From AA29 sp041481445 (GTDB lineage Bacteria; Acidobacteriota; Vicinamibacteria; Fen-336), in contig JBGPBV010000049.1 in NCBI GenBank assembly GCA_041481445.1, forward strand, positions 1 through 42,007: a stretch of DNA of 42,007 nucleotides, read 5' to 3'. A model generated the notes under the pieces. That model was not told where the DNA came from and did not search any database. It saw nothing but the letters and a program-made list of their open reading frames with translations. The position numbers were made by a program, and so were the translations under genes. Shown here piece after piece: positions 1 to 7,902 of the stretch. Every line of letters starts with the position of its first letter. Position 1 is the first letter of the stretch.

Positions 1-2558
1 AGGTCCCTCCCGAACGAGCTGAGCACCCACTTGCGGTCGAGAGCGTCGGCGATCTTCCGGTAGAGGTCGTCCGCCGGAGTCGCCTTTTCCGCCGGTGACT
101 CCGGAGGCTCCCTCTCCCTGATCGAGCTCGGCGGGTAGACGTCGAGGGACGCGTCGAGCCGCTTCTTCACGACCGCCTCCGGCCAGGCATCGCCGTATCC
201 ATCCCGGTACTGCTCTCGAATGGTCCGGTCCCGCGCCTCGCGGGCGCCGGCGTAGGCGAGGACCTCGTAGCGCGCGAGGCGTCGGACGGCGCGCTCGGCG
301 GCGCCCTTGACGATGGCCAGGGTCGGCAACACCGTGAAGAGCGCCCAGAACGAGACGCAGGCCACGCCGTAGGGCAGCAGCACCCTGGCCTCGTAGCGCT
401 GGAGGTGAAGCGCGCGGATCCAGCTCTCCACCCTGGCTCGGCCGTGCTGCTTCCGACGGTGCGCGTCGGGCAGGCTGCGCCACCACGCGACTGCGCTCGC
501 GATCAGGACGGCGACCATCAGCGCGGGAACCGCGTACAGGCTTTTCTGGGCCCAGGCCAGCAGGAGGCTGGCCATCGCGGCGCCGACCGCGATGGCAAGG
601 TGCTGGCGCGAGTCGTGGGCGCGGCTCCCGGAGAAGAGCACGGCCGTGAGACCGAGCGCCACGATGGGCAGGAGGACCCCCGCCACCAGGCAGCCCTCGT
701 CGTGCCATCGCGCGAGCGCGAACGTGAAGCCGAGCCCGAGGACGGCGTAGGTGGCGCAGAGGCCGGTATAGATGCTGGTGCGCTCGGGCATCGGCCAGAG
801 CCAGCTCATGTTGGGTCCGCGCAGGACGAAGAAGCTGACCGACACGAGGAAGGCCAGGGCCAGGTAGACCGCGCTCGCGAGGGCCGCCTCCTCCGCCACT
901 TCGACCGCGACCGCCCGCAGCGCGGCGTAGGGCCGGAACACGGCCAGGGTCAGCGGCGAGCCCGGCCAGAGGGGAGCGACCCAGAACCGATGGGGCTCGC
1001 CCCAGTAGCGCGCGTCGAGGGCCGCCTGCCCTCGCGCCCGGACCTGCGCCACCAGCGTGTCGTTCTCGTCCGTCTCCGCGAACAGGTTGTGCGAGAGGAC
1101 CTCGACCGGACGGTTGTGGAGGATCACGCGGCCGGTGTCGTCGATGACGGCGAACCCCGTGTCGGCGGGCAGGACGGGCTGCCAGGTGGACACGAGCTTC
1201 GTGAGCCCAGCCACCATCACGGGGGAAAATCCCCTCGTCTCCGCCACCGTCCTCGGATCTTCGGCGGCGACCGAGCGCAGGCTGACGACCACGGCCTTCT
1301 GGGCGCTCGTGCGCATGCGGACGGTCTGCAGGTAGCAGCGGCCGTCGACACCCTCGAGGCGCCACCCGCCCCCGCCCACGATCTCCTTGAAGTACGGCCG
1401 GGTCCTGAGGGAGACCGCCGGTCCCTCGGGGTCCGTGACCGTCCATCGCGCCACTTCCCATCCGTCCCGGTCTCCCCAGAAGACGCGCTCGAGATAGGGG
1501 TAGTCGCATCCGTTCGCGCAGGCGGCGGGCAGGGTCCCGACCAGCGGCAGGGGCGCGCGGCCGGGGAAAGGCGAGGCGCGCGGAAGGTCGGGGAGCCGCC
1601 GGTCGAGGTCCTGGACCTGCCTCACCACGCGTCCGATCTCGCTCTGCACGTTCTCCCCGATCGTCTTTCCGAGGGCGGCCAGGCGGGCGTCCTCGTCCGA
1701 CCGGAGCTGCGATTCCAGGCCGGCGGTGAGGACGGTGATGGTGAGGACCACGAGCATGACGAAGGTGCAGACACCGATCGTGAACACGTCGGCGAAGGCG
1801 ACGCGCGCGCGCGGGGCCAGGAGCACCAGCCGCACGATGGGCTGCGCGAGGAGCGCCAGGAGCAGCGCGACCGCGAACAGGCCGAGCACGAACGGCGAGG
1901 TCGCGCGCGCCTCCGCCTGGAAGGCGGCTTCGGTCATGACGGCGCAGAAGACGAGCGTGTCCGGCCGTGATCCCGGCAAGGCCAGCGGCCGGCAGAAGAG
2001 CCGATGGGGCTCCCCGCCGAGATCCAGGACGTCCGTCCACGCCCCCGTGGTGTACGGCTTCGGGACCGGGCCGTCGTTCCCGGCGTCGCGATGGGCCTCC
2101 TTGGCCGCCGCTCCGCCGTCCCCGGGCAAGGCGAGCAGCGGCGGGCTGCCGCGCACGAAGTCGCGGCGGGTGACGAAGTGCCCCTCCGCGTCGAATACGG
2201 CGATGCCCTCGAACCCGCCCCGTTCGGGAACCTCGCCCAGCGCCTGGTCGACCGTGACCGTGGCCGTGTAATGGGCGTCGCACTCCGGCGCTCGGCCCCG
2301 GGGGCAGTCGGTGGAGAACTCGCGACCGACCGGCGCCACGGTCCTGACGGTGATCGACGGGCCCGAACGCTCGACGCTGAAGACCTCCCTGTCCGCGTGC
2401 ACGGTCTCGAGCGAGTCCGTCAGCGCCTGGGTGGCCACGGCGACGAGCCGGAAGTCACGGTGCGTGAGGTACGCGAGCCGCCGGCCCTTGTAGAACCAGA
2501 ACGACACGGCAGCGACGATGACGATGCCGACGGAAATGAGGATGGGGAGGCGCCTCAT
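1..2558 (-). CDS. Multi-spanning membrane protein with Cache-like sensor region (3' end outside window)
   Basis: An uninterrupted frame of 852 codons starts at ATG 2558 (GGAG about 8 nt upstream) and runs off the left edge. Reading the translation, helix 1 is at residues 5-23, followed by an extracytoplasmic region (about 28-220), helices near 222-248 and 255-280, and a second extracytoplasmic region (about 281-545). That region resembles a double Cache domain: RPYFKEI (387-393), as in the first lobe, and GFAVIDDTGRVILH (468-481), as in the second. Further helices follow near 558-580, 595-615, 622-643, 653-692 and 727-750, then a charged tail. Cache domains bind small ligands outside the membrane in sensor proteins; the output domain, if any, lies outside the window. 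A strong sigma-70-type promoter precedes it. The membrane topology is well supported; the sensor role and ligand are inference. Confidence 0.75.
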   Translation of the reverse strand, partial: MRRLPILISVGIVIVAAVSFWFYKGRRLAYLTHRDFRLVAVATQALTDSLETVHADREVFSVERSGPSITVRTVAPVGREFSTDCPRGRAPECDAHYTATVTVDQALGEVPERGGFEGIAVFDAEGHFVTRRDFVRGSPPLLALPGDGGAAAKEAHRDAGNDGPVPKPYTTGAWTDVLDLGGEPHRLFCRPLALPGSRPDTLVFCAVMTEAAFQAEARATSPFVLGLFAVALLLALLAQPIVRLVLLAPRARVAFADVFTIGVCTFVMLVVLTITVLTAGLESQLRSDEDARLAALGKTIGENVQSEIGRVVRQVQDLDRRLPDLPRASPFPGRAPLPLVGTLPAACANGCDYPYLERVFWGDRDGWEVARWTVTDPEGPAVSLRTRPYFKEIVGGGGWRLEGVDGRCYLQTVRMRTSAQKAVVVSLRSVAAEDPRTVAETRGFSPVMVAGLTKLVSTWQPVLPADTGFAVIDDTGRVILHNRPVEVLSHNLFAETDENDTLVAQVRARGQAALDARYWGEPHRFWVAPLWPGSPLTLAVFRPYAALRAVAVEVAEEAALASAVYLALAFLVSVSFFVLRGPNMSWLWPMPERTSIYTGLCATYAVLGLGFTFALARWHDEGCLVAGVLLPIVALGLTAVLFSGSRAHDSRQHLAIAVGAAMASLLLAWAQKSLYAVPALMVAVLIASAVAWWRSLPDAHRRKQHGRARVESWIRALHLQRYEARVLLPYGVACVSFWALFTVLPTLAIVKGAAERAVRRLARYEVLAYAGAREARDRTIREQYRDGYGDAWPEAVVKKRLDASLDVYPPSSIREREPPESPAEKATPADDLYRKIADALDRKWVLSSFGRD

Positions 2559-2602
2559 GCGCGCTCCGAGCGGGTAGCCAAGGGTCGGTGTCCTGGGTGC
2601 GC

Positions 2603-2630
2603 ATTATCTGACCGGCGGCCAGAGAGTCAA
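2603..2630 (-). promoter_or_regulatory. Sigma-70-type promoter for the membrane sensor gene
   Basis: On the minus strand TTGACT (2630-2625) and GATAAT (2608-2603) are separated by 16 bp, matching 5 of 6 consensus bases in each box. Transcription would start near 2596, giving a leader of about 38 nt that contains the GGAG before ATG 2558. AT-rich boxes of this quality are rare in this GC-rich window. Confidence 0.65.
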
Positions 2631-2688
2631 CACAAAACGGATCGCTCGAAACTCAGGAAACCGATCGCGGGGGCGGGCGTCTACCGTC

Positions 2689-2970
2689 CTACGTGGTGCG
2701 GGCGATCTGGTCCAGCTCCTCTTCGAGCTGGTGCTTGAGCTTCGGCGAAATCGTGAGGCCGGCCAGGGCGGTGTCGACCTGCGTCCGGAACGAAGGATCC
2801 CGCCCGATCGCTTCCCGCGCCCACTCGAGGAAGGTCTGGATCGCCGGGTGCTGGACGGATTCCACCATTGATTTCGCTTTCTCCATGCCGGGTACAGGCC
2901 ACCATACCTCACGGCCGACGGGGCGTCCCGTGAGCCCGCGCATTTCCTCTCGGAGGTCGGCCACGCCCAC
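2689..2970 (-). CDS. Small hypothetical protein
   Basis: I do not recognise this family. The frame encodes up to 93 residues from GTG 2970; in-frame ATGs at 2943 (85 residues, AGAGGAA directly upstream) and 2886 (65 residues) are alternatives. The C-terminal 65 residues look like a normal soluble, largely helical protein: mixed charge, QTFLEWAREA then LKHQLEEELDQIA near the end, no signal peptide and no membrane helix. It lies alone between the cold-shock gene's promoter region (divergent) and the promoter of the membrane sensor gene (same strand, downstream). The amino-acid composition is less arginine/proline-rich than the shadow frames around it, which is the main reason to call it real. 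Confidence 0.5.
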   Translation of the reverse strand: MGVADLREEMRGLTGRPVGREVWWPVPGMEKAKSMVESVQHPAIQTFLEWAREAIGRDPSFRTQVDTALAGLTISPKLKHQLEEELDQIARTT

Positions 2971-2997
2971 CCCCGGGCGCGCCCTGCTCAGGTGGGA

Positions 2998-3027
2998 TTG
3001 GACGGCGGCCCCCCCGCGTGATATCCT
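2998..3027 (+). promoter_or_regulatory. Probable promoter of the cold-shock gene
   Basis: TTGGAC (2998-3003) and TATCCT (3022-3027) are separated by 18 bp, with TG at 3019-3020 forming an extended -10 (TG-A-TATCCT). Transcription near 3034 would give a leader of about 120 nt before ATG 3156. Long leaders are known for cspA-type mRNAs, where they act in temperature-dependent translation; whether this one does is untested. Confidence 0.45.
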
Positions 3028-3155
3028 TTGAGCCTGTTTCGTTGCCGTTGCTTCGGCGTTTCTCGACGGGGCTGGTCACTCCGATCGCCTTCGCATCGCA
3101 GGACGCGCAAGCACGTCGCACACGAGGCTAAAGGGCCAAGGAGGCCTGCGTCCAG

Positions 3156-3356
3156 ATGATCGAAGGTACAGTCAAGTGGTTCAACGACGCCAAGGGGTTC
3201 GGATTCCTGACACGCGAGGGTGGGCCGGATGTCTTCGTCCACCACTCCGCCATCATGGGTGAGGGCTTCAAGAGCCTCACCGAGGGCGACCGCGTCCGTT
3301 TCGAGGTGGTCGACAGCCCCAAGGGTCCGCGCGCCGCGAACGTCAGCCGGATCTGA
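3156..3356 (+). CDS. Cold-shock domain protein (CspA family)
   Basis: A 66-residue single-domain protein, the usual CspA length. It binds single-stranded RNA and DNA through an OB-fold and acts as a cytoplasmic RNA chaperone. RNP1 is visible as KGFGFL (residues 14-19) and RNP2 as VFVHHSAI (26-33). The N-terminus GTVKWFNDAKGF and the C-terminal PKGPRAANV are textbook for the family. AAGGAGG (3138-3144) lies 11 nt upstream of the ATG. The gene is monocistronic: its own promoter and a long leader precede it, and a strong intrinsic terminator follows 16 nt after the stop. Constitutive versus cold-induced expression cannot be told from sequence. Confidence 0.97.
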   Translation: MIEGTVKWFNDAKGFGFLTREGGPDVFVHHSAIMGEGFKSLTEGDRVRFEVVDSPKGPRAANVSRI

Positions 3357-3372
3357 CGTCCCGTCGTACGAG

Positions 3373-3409
3373 ACGCCCGGGAGGCCCTGCCTCCCGGGCG
3401 TTTTCTTTT
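3373..3409 (+). terminator. Rho-independent terminator after the cold-shock gene
   Basis: A perfect 12-bp stem (ACGCCCGGGAGG with its complement), a 5-nt loop (3385-3389), and a T-rich tail TTTTCTTTT at 3401-3409. It also lies 5 bp beyond the 3' end of the convergent oxidoreductase gene, so the hairpin may serve both strands. Confidence 0.9.
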
Positions 3410-3413
3410 CCGC

Positions 3414-4556
3414 CTAGGCCTTCACGTCCACGCGCGCGGCCTGCTTCTCGGCGCGCAGGGCGAGCTCCATGGCCAGGAAGCAGTGCTCCTGGGGCATCGC
3501 GGTCTGGGTCCGGTTGACCACGTCGTCCACGAGCTGGGTGCCGTAGGGCAGCGGCTCCTGGTTGCAGTCGACGTAACGCGTCTCCTTCTGGTCGACCAGG
3601 AACAGATGGTTGCCGCCGGACCGCCCGCCGATGTCCACGTTCTTGCGGATCTCGATGAAGCCGTCGGTGCCGAGGATCGTCAGGCGCCCGTCGCCCCACG
3701 TGCTCAGGCCGTCGGGCGTGAACCAGTCCACGCGGATGTAGCCGTTGCCGCCGCTGCCGTGCAGCATCACGTCCCCGAAGTCCTCGAGGCCCGGCCACTG
3801 CGGGTGCGCGACGTTGCCCACCTGGGAGGCCACCACGTCCGCCCTGGTCGATCCCGTGAAGAACAGGAACTGGTCGAACTGGTGCGAGGCGATGTCGCAC
3901 AGGATCCCGCCGTAGCGCTCCTTCTCGAAGAACCAGGCGGGCCGGGTCCTGGGGGTCATGCGATGGGGCCCCATGCCGATCGTCTGCAGCACGCGCCCGA
4001 TGGCTCCCGCCTTGACGAGCTGCCCCGCCTTCACCGTCGCCCGGTTCTCCAGCCGCTCGCTGTAGAGCACGGAGTAGATCCGCCCCGTCTCCTTCTGGAC
4101 CTGGCGCGCCTCCGCGAGCTGCTCGAGGGTCGTCATGCCCGGCTTGTCCACCATGAAGTCCTTGCCGTGCTTCATGACCCGGACGCCCAGCGGCGCGCGC
4201 TCGTTCGGGATGGAGGCGCTCACCACGAGCTTGATCTGCGGGTCGTCCAGGACCTCCTGCTCGCTCCGGGCCTGCTTCGCCTCCGGATAGCGCTTGGCGA
4301 AGGCCTCCGCGAGGTCGGGCTCCTTGGCGTAGAACGACGCCAGCTGGCCGCCCCCCCGCTTGACGGAGTCCGTCTGCCCGAAGACGTGGTTGTGGTTGAC
4401 GCCGATCACGCCGAACTTGATGCGCGCGGGCCGCGGCGGCTCCGGTGAGCCGGCGGCCTCCTGTCCGGCCGCCCGGCGCGAGGCCCAGGCCACGCCGGCC
4501 GCGGTGGTCATCGACGACTTCAGGAACGCGCGCCGTCCGCTGGGTCGTTTGCTCAT
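3414..4556 (-). CDS. Gfo/Idh/MocA-family oxidoreductase with Tat signal
   Basis: 380 residues. The N-terminus SGRRAFLKSSMTTAAG carries a twin-arginine motif (R8-R9) and a hydrophobic stretch, so the folded, cofactor-loaded enzyme is probably exported by Tat. The Rossmann region begins at KFGVIGVNHNH (48-58); the glycine pattern is weak for the family. The conserved EKP motif appears as DKPG with Lys138, and D221...H225 in CDIASHQFDQ fits the active-site aspartate/histidine pattern. Family members oxidise or reduce sugars and cyclitols with NAD(P); the substrate here is unknown. ATG 4556 was chosen because it starts at the Tat signal and has TAGACT exactly 7 nt upstream (possible leaderless transcript); the longer frame upstream is unsupported. 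It diverges from the oligopeptidase gene. Confidence 0.88.
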   Translation of the reverse strand: MSKRPSGRRAFLKSSMTTAAGVAWASRRAAGQEAAGSPEPPRPARIKFGVIGVNHNHVFGQTDSVKRGGGQLASFYAKEPDLAEAFAKRYPEAKQARSEQEVLDDPQIKLVVSASIPNERAPLGVRVMKHGKDFMVDKPGMTTLEQLAEARQVQKETGRIYSVLYSERLENRATVKAGQLVKAGAIGRVLQTIGMGPHRMTPRTRPAWFFEKERYGGILCDIASHQFDQFLFFTGSTRADVVASQVGNVAHPQWPGLEDFGDVMLHGSGGNGYIRVDWFTPDGLSTWGDGRLTILGTDGFIEIRKNVDIGGRSGGNHLFLVDQKETRYVDCNQEPLPYGTQLVDDVVNRTQTAMPQEHCFLAMELALRAEKQAARVDVKA

Positions 4557-4563
4557 ACCCCGG

Positions 4564-4569
4564 AGTCTA
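4564..4569 (-). promoter_or_regulatory. -10 element, probable leaderless promoter
   Basis: TAGACT on the minus strand (4569-4564), followed by 7 nt and then ATG 4556. A -10 box at this distance puts the transcription start at or next to the start codon. The -35 region (TTCCAG) is poor. Confidence 0.45.
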
Positions 4570-4670
4570 CCGTCGCCCCGACGTTTCTGGAACGGCGCAC
4601 CTCGCGCTTGACTGGCGCCGTCCCGTCCACAAGACTCGATCGGCGGCCGCATCGGGCCGCAGGAGGATCC

Positions 4671-6821
4671 ATGGTCCGCTCATCCCTCGCCCTCGTGGCC
4701 GTGCTCGCCTCCACGTCGCTCGCCGCCGCCCCCGACCCGACGCCCGCGCCCCTCGTGCCGCCCGTGGCGAAGAAGGAGCCGCATCCCACGGCGATCCACG
4801 GCGACACCCTGGCCGACGACTACTACTGGCTCCGCAACAAGGGCACGCCGGAAGTCGAGTCCTACCTCAAGGCGGAGCTGGCCTACTCCGAGGCGTTCAT
4901 GAAGCCGACGGCCGCCCTCCAGCAGAAGCTCTACGACGAGATGCTGGCGCGCATCCAGCAGACCGACACGGGCGTGCCCGCCCGCGACCGGGGCTTCTTC
5001 TATTACTCCCGGACCGAGCAGGGCAAGCAGTACCCGATCTACGCCCGCAAGAAGGGGTCGCTCGAGGCGCGGGAGGAGGTCATCCTCGACCTCAACGCTC
5101 TCGCCGCCGGCAAGACCTTCATGGCCGTCGGCGACATGGCGGTGAGCCCCGACGGCAACCGCCTCGCCTACACCGTCGACGAGACGGGGTTCCGCCAGTA
5201 CGCGCTGCAGGTCAAGGACCTCCGCACGGGCCGCCTCGGCCCCGACCGCGCACCCCGCGTGACCTCGCTGGCCTGGACGGAGGACGGCAAGACGCTCCTG
5301 TACTCCGTCGAGCATTCCCAGACCAAGCGCCCCTACCAGGCGTTCCGGCACACCGTGGGCGCCTCCGGCCCAGACACCCTCGTCTACGAGGAGAAGGACG
5401 AGCGGTTCAACGTCGACGTCGGGAAATCGCGCGACCACAAGCTCATCTTCGTGGAGTCGGGCAGCCACACCACCACCGAGATCCGGTACCTGCCCGCGGA
5501 CACCGGGACCGCGGAGATGAAGGTGCTGGCCGAGCGCGTGGCCGACCAGGAGTACGACGTCGACCACCGCGACGGGACCTTCTGGATCCGCACCAACGAC
5601 CAGGGCCGCAACTTCCGGCTGGTGACCGCACCGGAGAGCGATCCCTCGCGCAAGAACTGGAAGGAGGTCGTACCCCACCGCGACGAGGTGATGCTCTCCG
5701 GCCTCATGGTCTTCCGCGACTTCTACGTCCTCATGGAACGGGAAGGGGGCTGGCCCCAGGTCCGCGTGACCGAGCTCGGGAGCGGCCAGTCGCACCGGAT
5801 CTCCTTCCCGGAGCCGGCCTACCAGGTCTCCCTGAGCAACAACCGCGAGTTCGACGCGAAGCTCCTCCGGCTCTCCTACCAGTCCCCCATCACGTCGGCC
5901 TCGGTCTACGACTACGATCCCTCCACGCGGGAGCGGAAGCTGCTCAAGCAGACGGCGGTGCTGGGCGGGTACGACCCCTCGCGCTATCGCGTGGAGGTCA
6001 CGCGGGCCACCGCTCCCGACGGGGCGCAGGTCCCGATGTGGCTCCTCTACCGGAAGGACCTCGTTCGCGACGGCTCGAACCCGGCTCTCCTCTACGCGTA
6101 CGGCTCGTACGGCCTGTCCATGTCGGCCGGCTTCACCTCGAACGTCTTCAGCCTGGTCGACCGCGGGGTCGTGTACGCGATGGCCTACATCCGCGGCGGG
6201 GGCGAGCTCGGCAAGAAGTGGCACGACCAGGGCCGCATGATGAACAAGAAGAACACCTTCAGCGACTTCATCGCCGCCGCCGAGCACCTGGTGGCGCAGA
6301 AGTACACGAGCGCGGACCGCCTGGGTATCGAGGGCGGGAGCGCGGGCGGCCTCCTCATGGGCGCGGTGACGAACATGCGGCCCGACCTGTTCAAGGTCGT
6401 GATCGCCCTCGTCCCGTTCGTGGACGTCATCAACACCATGCTCGACGAGTCCCTGCCCCTCACCGTCGGCGAGTTCGAGGAATGGGGCAACCCGAAGAAG
6501 GAAGCCGAGTACCGCTACATGAAGAGCTACAGCCCCTACGACAACGTGGCGGCCAGGGCCTACCCGACGATGCTCGTGAAGACCAGCTACAACGACTCGC
6601 AGGTCATGTACTGGGAGCCGGCCAAGTACGTGGCCAGGCTGCGCGCGACCAGGACCGACACCCACCCGCTCGTCTTCCACGTCAACATGGACCCGGCCGG
6701 GCACGGGGGCAAGAGCGGCCGCTACGACCGGCTGCGCGAGACCGCCTACGACTTCGCCTTCCTGCTCTGGCAGCTGGGGGTGGAGAAGGTCGAGCAAGGA
6801 AACGGAGCGAGACCGGAGTAG
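4671..6821 (+). CDS. ptrB: Secreted oligopeptidase B (S9A serine peptidase)
   Basis: 716 residues. A cleavable signal peptide (residues 1-20) precedes an N-terminal beta-propeller and a C-terminal alpha/beta-hydrolase domain. The catalytic triad is Ser557 (GGSAGG), Asp642 (SYNDSQ) and His678 (GHGGK); the spacing (85 and 36) is almost that of E. coli oligopeptidase B. The N-terminal motif DDYYWLRNK is typical of the family. It hydrolyses short peptides after Lys or Arg. E. coli PtrB is cytoplasmic, so the signal peptide suggests a periplasmic version. ATG 4671 is preceded by AGGAGG (4661-4666); the frame extends upstream, but without a better start. A weak TTGACT (4608) is the only promoter-like site. 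The truncated HNH gene follows closely. Confidence 0.95.
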   Translation: MVRSSLALVAVLASTSLAAAPDPTPAPLVPPVAKKEPHPTAIHGDTLADDYYWLRNKGTPEVESYLKAELAYSEAFMKPTAALQQKLYDEMLARIQQTDTGVPARDRGFFYYSRTEQGKQYPIYARKKGSLEAREEVILDLNALAAGKTFMAVGDMAVSPDGNRLAYTVDETGFRQYALQVKDLRTGRLGPDRAPRVTSLAWTEDGKTLLYSVEHSQTKRPYQAFRHTVGASGPDTLVYEEKDERFNVDVGKSRDHKLIFVESGSHTTTEIRYLPADTGTAEMKVLAERVADQEYDVDHRDGTFWIRTNDQGRNFRLVTAPESDPSRKNWKEVVPHRDEVMLSGLMVFRDFYVLMEREGGWPQVRVTELGSGQSHRISFPEPAYQVSLSNNREFDAKLLRLSYQSPITSASVYDYDPSTRERKLLKQTAVLGGYDPSRYRVEVTRATAPDGAQVPMWLLYRKDLVRDGSNPALLYAYGSYGLSMSAGFTSNVFSLVDRGVVYAMAYIRGGGELGKKWHDQGRMMNKKNTFSDFIAAAEHLVAQKYTSADRLGIEGGSAGGLLMGAVTNMRPDLFKVVIALVPFVDVINTMLDESLPLTVGEFEEWGNPKKEAEYRYMKSYSPYDNVAARAYPTMLVKTSYNDSQVMYWEPAKYVARLRATRTDTHPLVFHVNMDPAGHGGKSGRYDRLRETAYDFAFLLWQLGVEKVEQGNGARPE

Positions 6822-6836
6822 CCCCGACCGACAGGA

Positions 6837-7655
6837 GTGGCACTCGATCGCGCGCGCGGCCGCCGGTTGGCTCCGTCTCGGTTGGGCGCGATGCCGGCAG
6901 CGACCGCAACTTCTTTTCGGACGCCCGAAATTCCGGACGGCCGGAGCCGCCACGAGATCGAGATCCTCGTGGCGGAGCTGGCGCCGCGCGCCGATGTGCC
7001 GAGCACTGTCCGAAGGCTCCCGGCCCCGCTGTCACTCGGATCCAGACTCGCCCCCGAGGCCGTGAGCGACGCTCGCGAACCGGCCTCTCCGACCGGCCCT
7101 TCATCTATGCCGTTGCCTGCCTCTTCCCGCCCGACCGTCCAGCCCACGGCACCGGAACGCTACCGCGTCCAGTTCACGATCGGCCCGGGCACACACGAGA
7201 AACTCCAGCGGCTCCAGGCCCTCCTGCGCCGCGAGATCCCGAACGGTGATCCGGCCGCCATCTTCGACCGCGCCCTCACGCTGCTGCTGGCACAGGTGGA
7301 GAACCGGAAGCTGGGCCTGACGCCGAAGCCACGGCCGCGATCTTCCATCCGCCCCGGGACGGATACGGACATCCGGACACCTCCTCGCCTCTCGCGCGAC
7401 CTGCCGAGGGCGGTCAAGCGTGAGGTCTGGCGTCGCGATGGGGCGCAATGCGCTTTCGTCCCCTCCACCGGGCGGAGGTGCACCGAGCGCCACTTCCTGG
7501 AGTTTCATCACATCGAGCCCTACGCCAGGCAAGGCCCGCCCACGGCCGACAACATCTCCTTGCGCTGCCGGCGCCACAACCAATACGAGGCGGAGCTGGT
7601 CTTCGGTCCTCGTCCGTCGGCCAGTGTGCGGGCGAATGCGGGCGCTTCGCCATGA
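6837..7655 (+). CDS. HNH endonuclease, N-terminally truncated
   Basis: The frame encodes 272 residues from GTG 6837 (or 254 from ATG 6891). The C-terminus is a complete HNH domain: CAF...C, FLEFHHIEPYA, then DNISLRCRRHN. The middle, beginning YRVQFTIGPGTHEKLQRL, matches the linker region of a family of HNH proteins widespread in Acidobacteria and Myxococcota. From memory of that family, full-length members have about 130 more residues at the N-terminus, a helical DUF222-like segment; here homology starts abruptly at SRHEIEILVAEL, about 130 bp after the peptidase gene's stop. I therefore read it as a decayed relic or a domain-only remnant. There is no convincing ribosome-binding site for either start. 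Nuclease activity cannot be assumed. Confidence 0.7.
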   Translation: MALDRARGRRLAPSRLGAMPAATATSFRTPEIPDGRSRHEIEILVAELAPRADVPSTVRRLPAPLSLGSRLAPEAVSDAREPASPTGPSSMPLPASSRPTVQPTAPERYRVQFTIGPGTHEKLQRLQALLRREIPNGDPAAIFDRALTLLLAQVENRKLGLTPKPRPRSSIRPGTDTDIRTPPRLSRDLPRAVKREVWRRDGAQCAFVPSTGRRCTERHFLEFHHIEPYARQGPPTADNISLRCRRHNQYEAELVFGPRPSASVRANAGASP

Positions 7656-7659
7656 AGAG

Positions 7660-7830
7660 GGGCGCGGGCGGCCTGGGCATCCTGGCCGGCAACGCCGGCG
7701 CCACCATTGAGACCGCCACCAGCACCGGGCCGCCACGCGACGCATGCCCGACTGCACGATCGGCACGTCGATCCCGAGCGCGTCGCACCGCGCCGCCTCC
7801 GTCCCATCACCGGTCAGTGCCCCGATCACC
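7660..7830 (-). pseudogene. Nitronate monooxygenase N-terminal relic
   Basis: On the minus strand, 7787-7743 encodes CDALGIDVPIVQSGM, which closely resembles the N-terminus of nitronate monooxygenase (2-nitropropane dioxygenase), an FMN enzyme. GGAGGTGATC, a near-perfect Shine-Dalgarno sequence, lies upstream (7833-7824), but the frame between is shifted. Downstream the reading degenerates within about 12 codons (GPVLVAVS appears only after a frameshift). The next family motif, AGGLGILAG, is present at 7667-7693 but on the plus strand. The rest of the gene (about 300 codons) is missing. No functional protein is expected. Confidence 0.45.
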
Positions 7831-7902
7831 TCCCGGCGCCGCACCCGCGTAGAATGCGGCGCCACGATCGCGCCGCCGGCCACGCGCGAGGAGGTACCAA
7901 GG

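Noticed and set aside
405..1970. 521-codon open frame on the plus strand
   Set aside because: It lies antisense to the membrane sensor gene, its translation is a low-complexity Arg/Gly/Asp/His-rich string without family motifs, and the opposite strand encodes clear membrane helices. It is a shadow caused by high GC.
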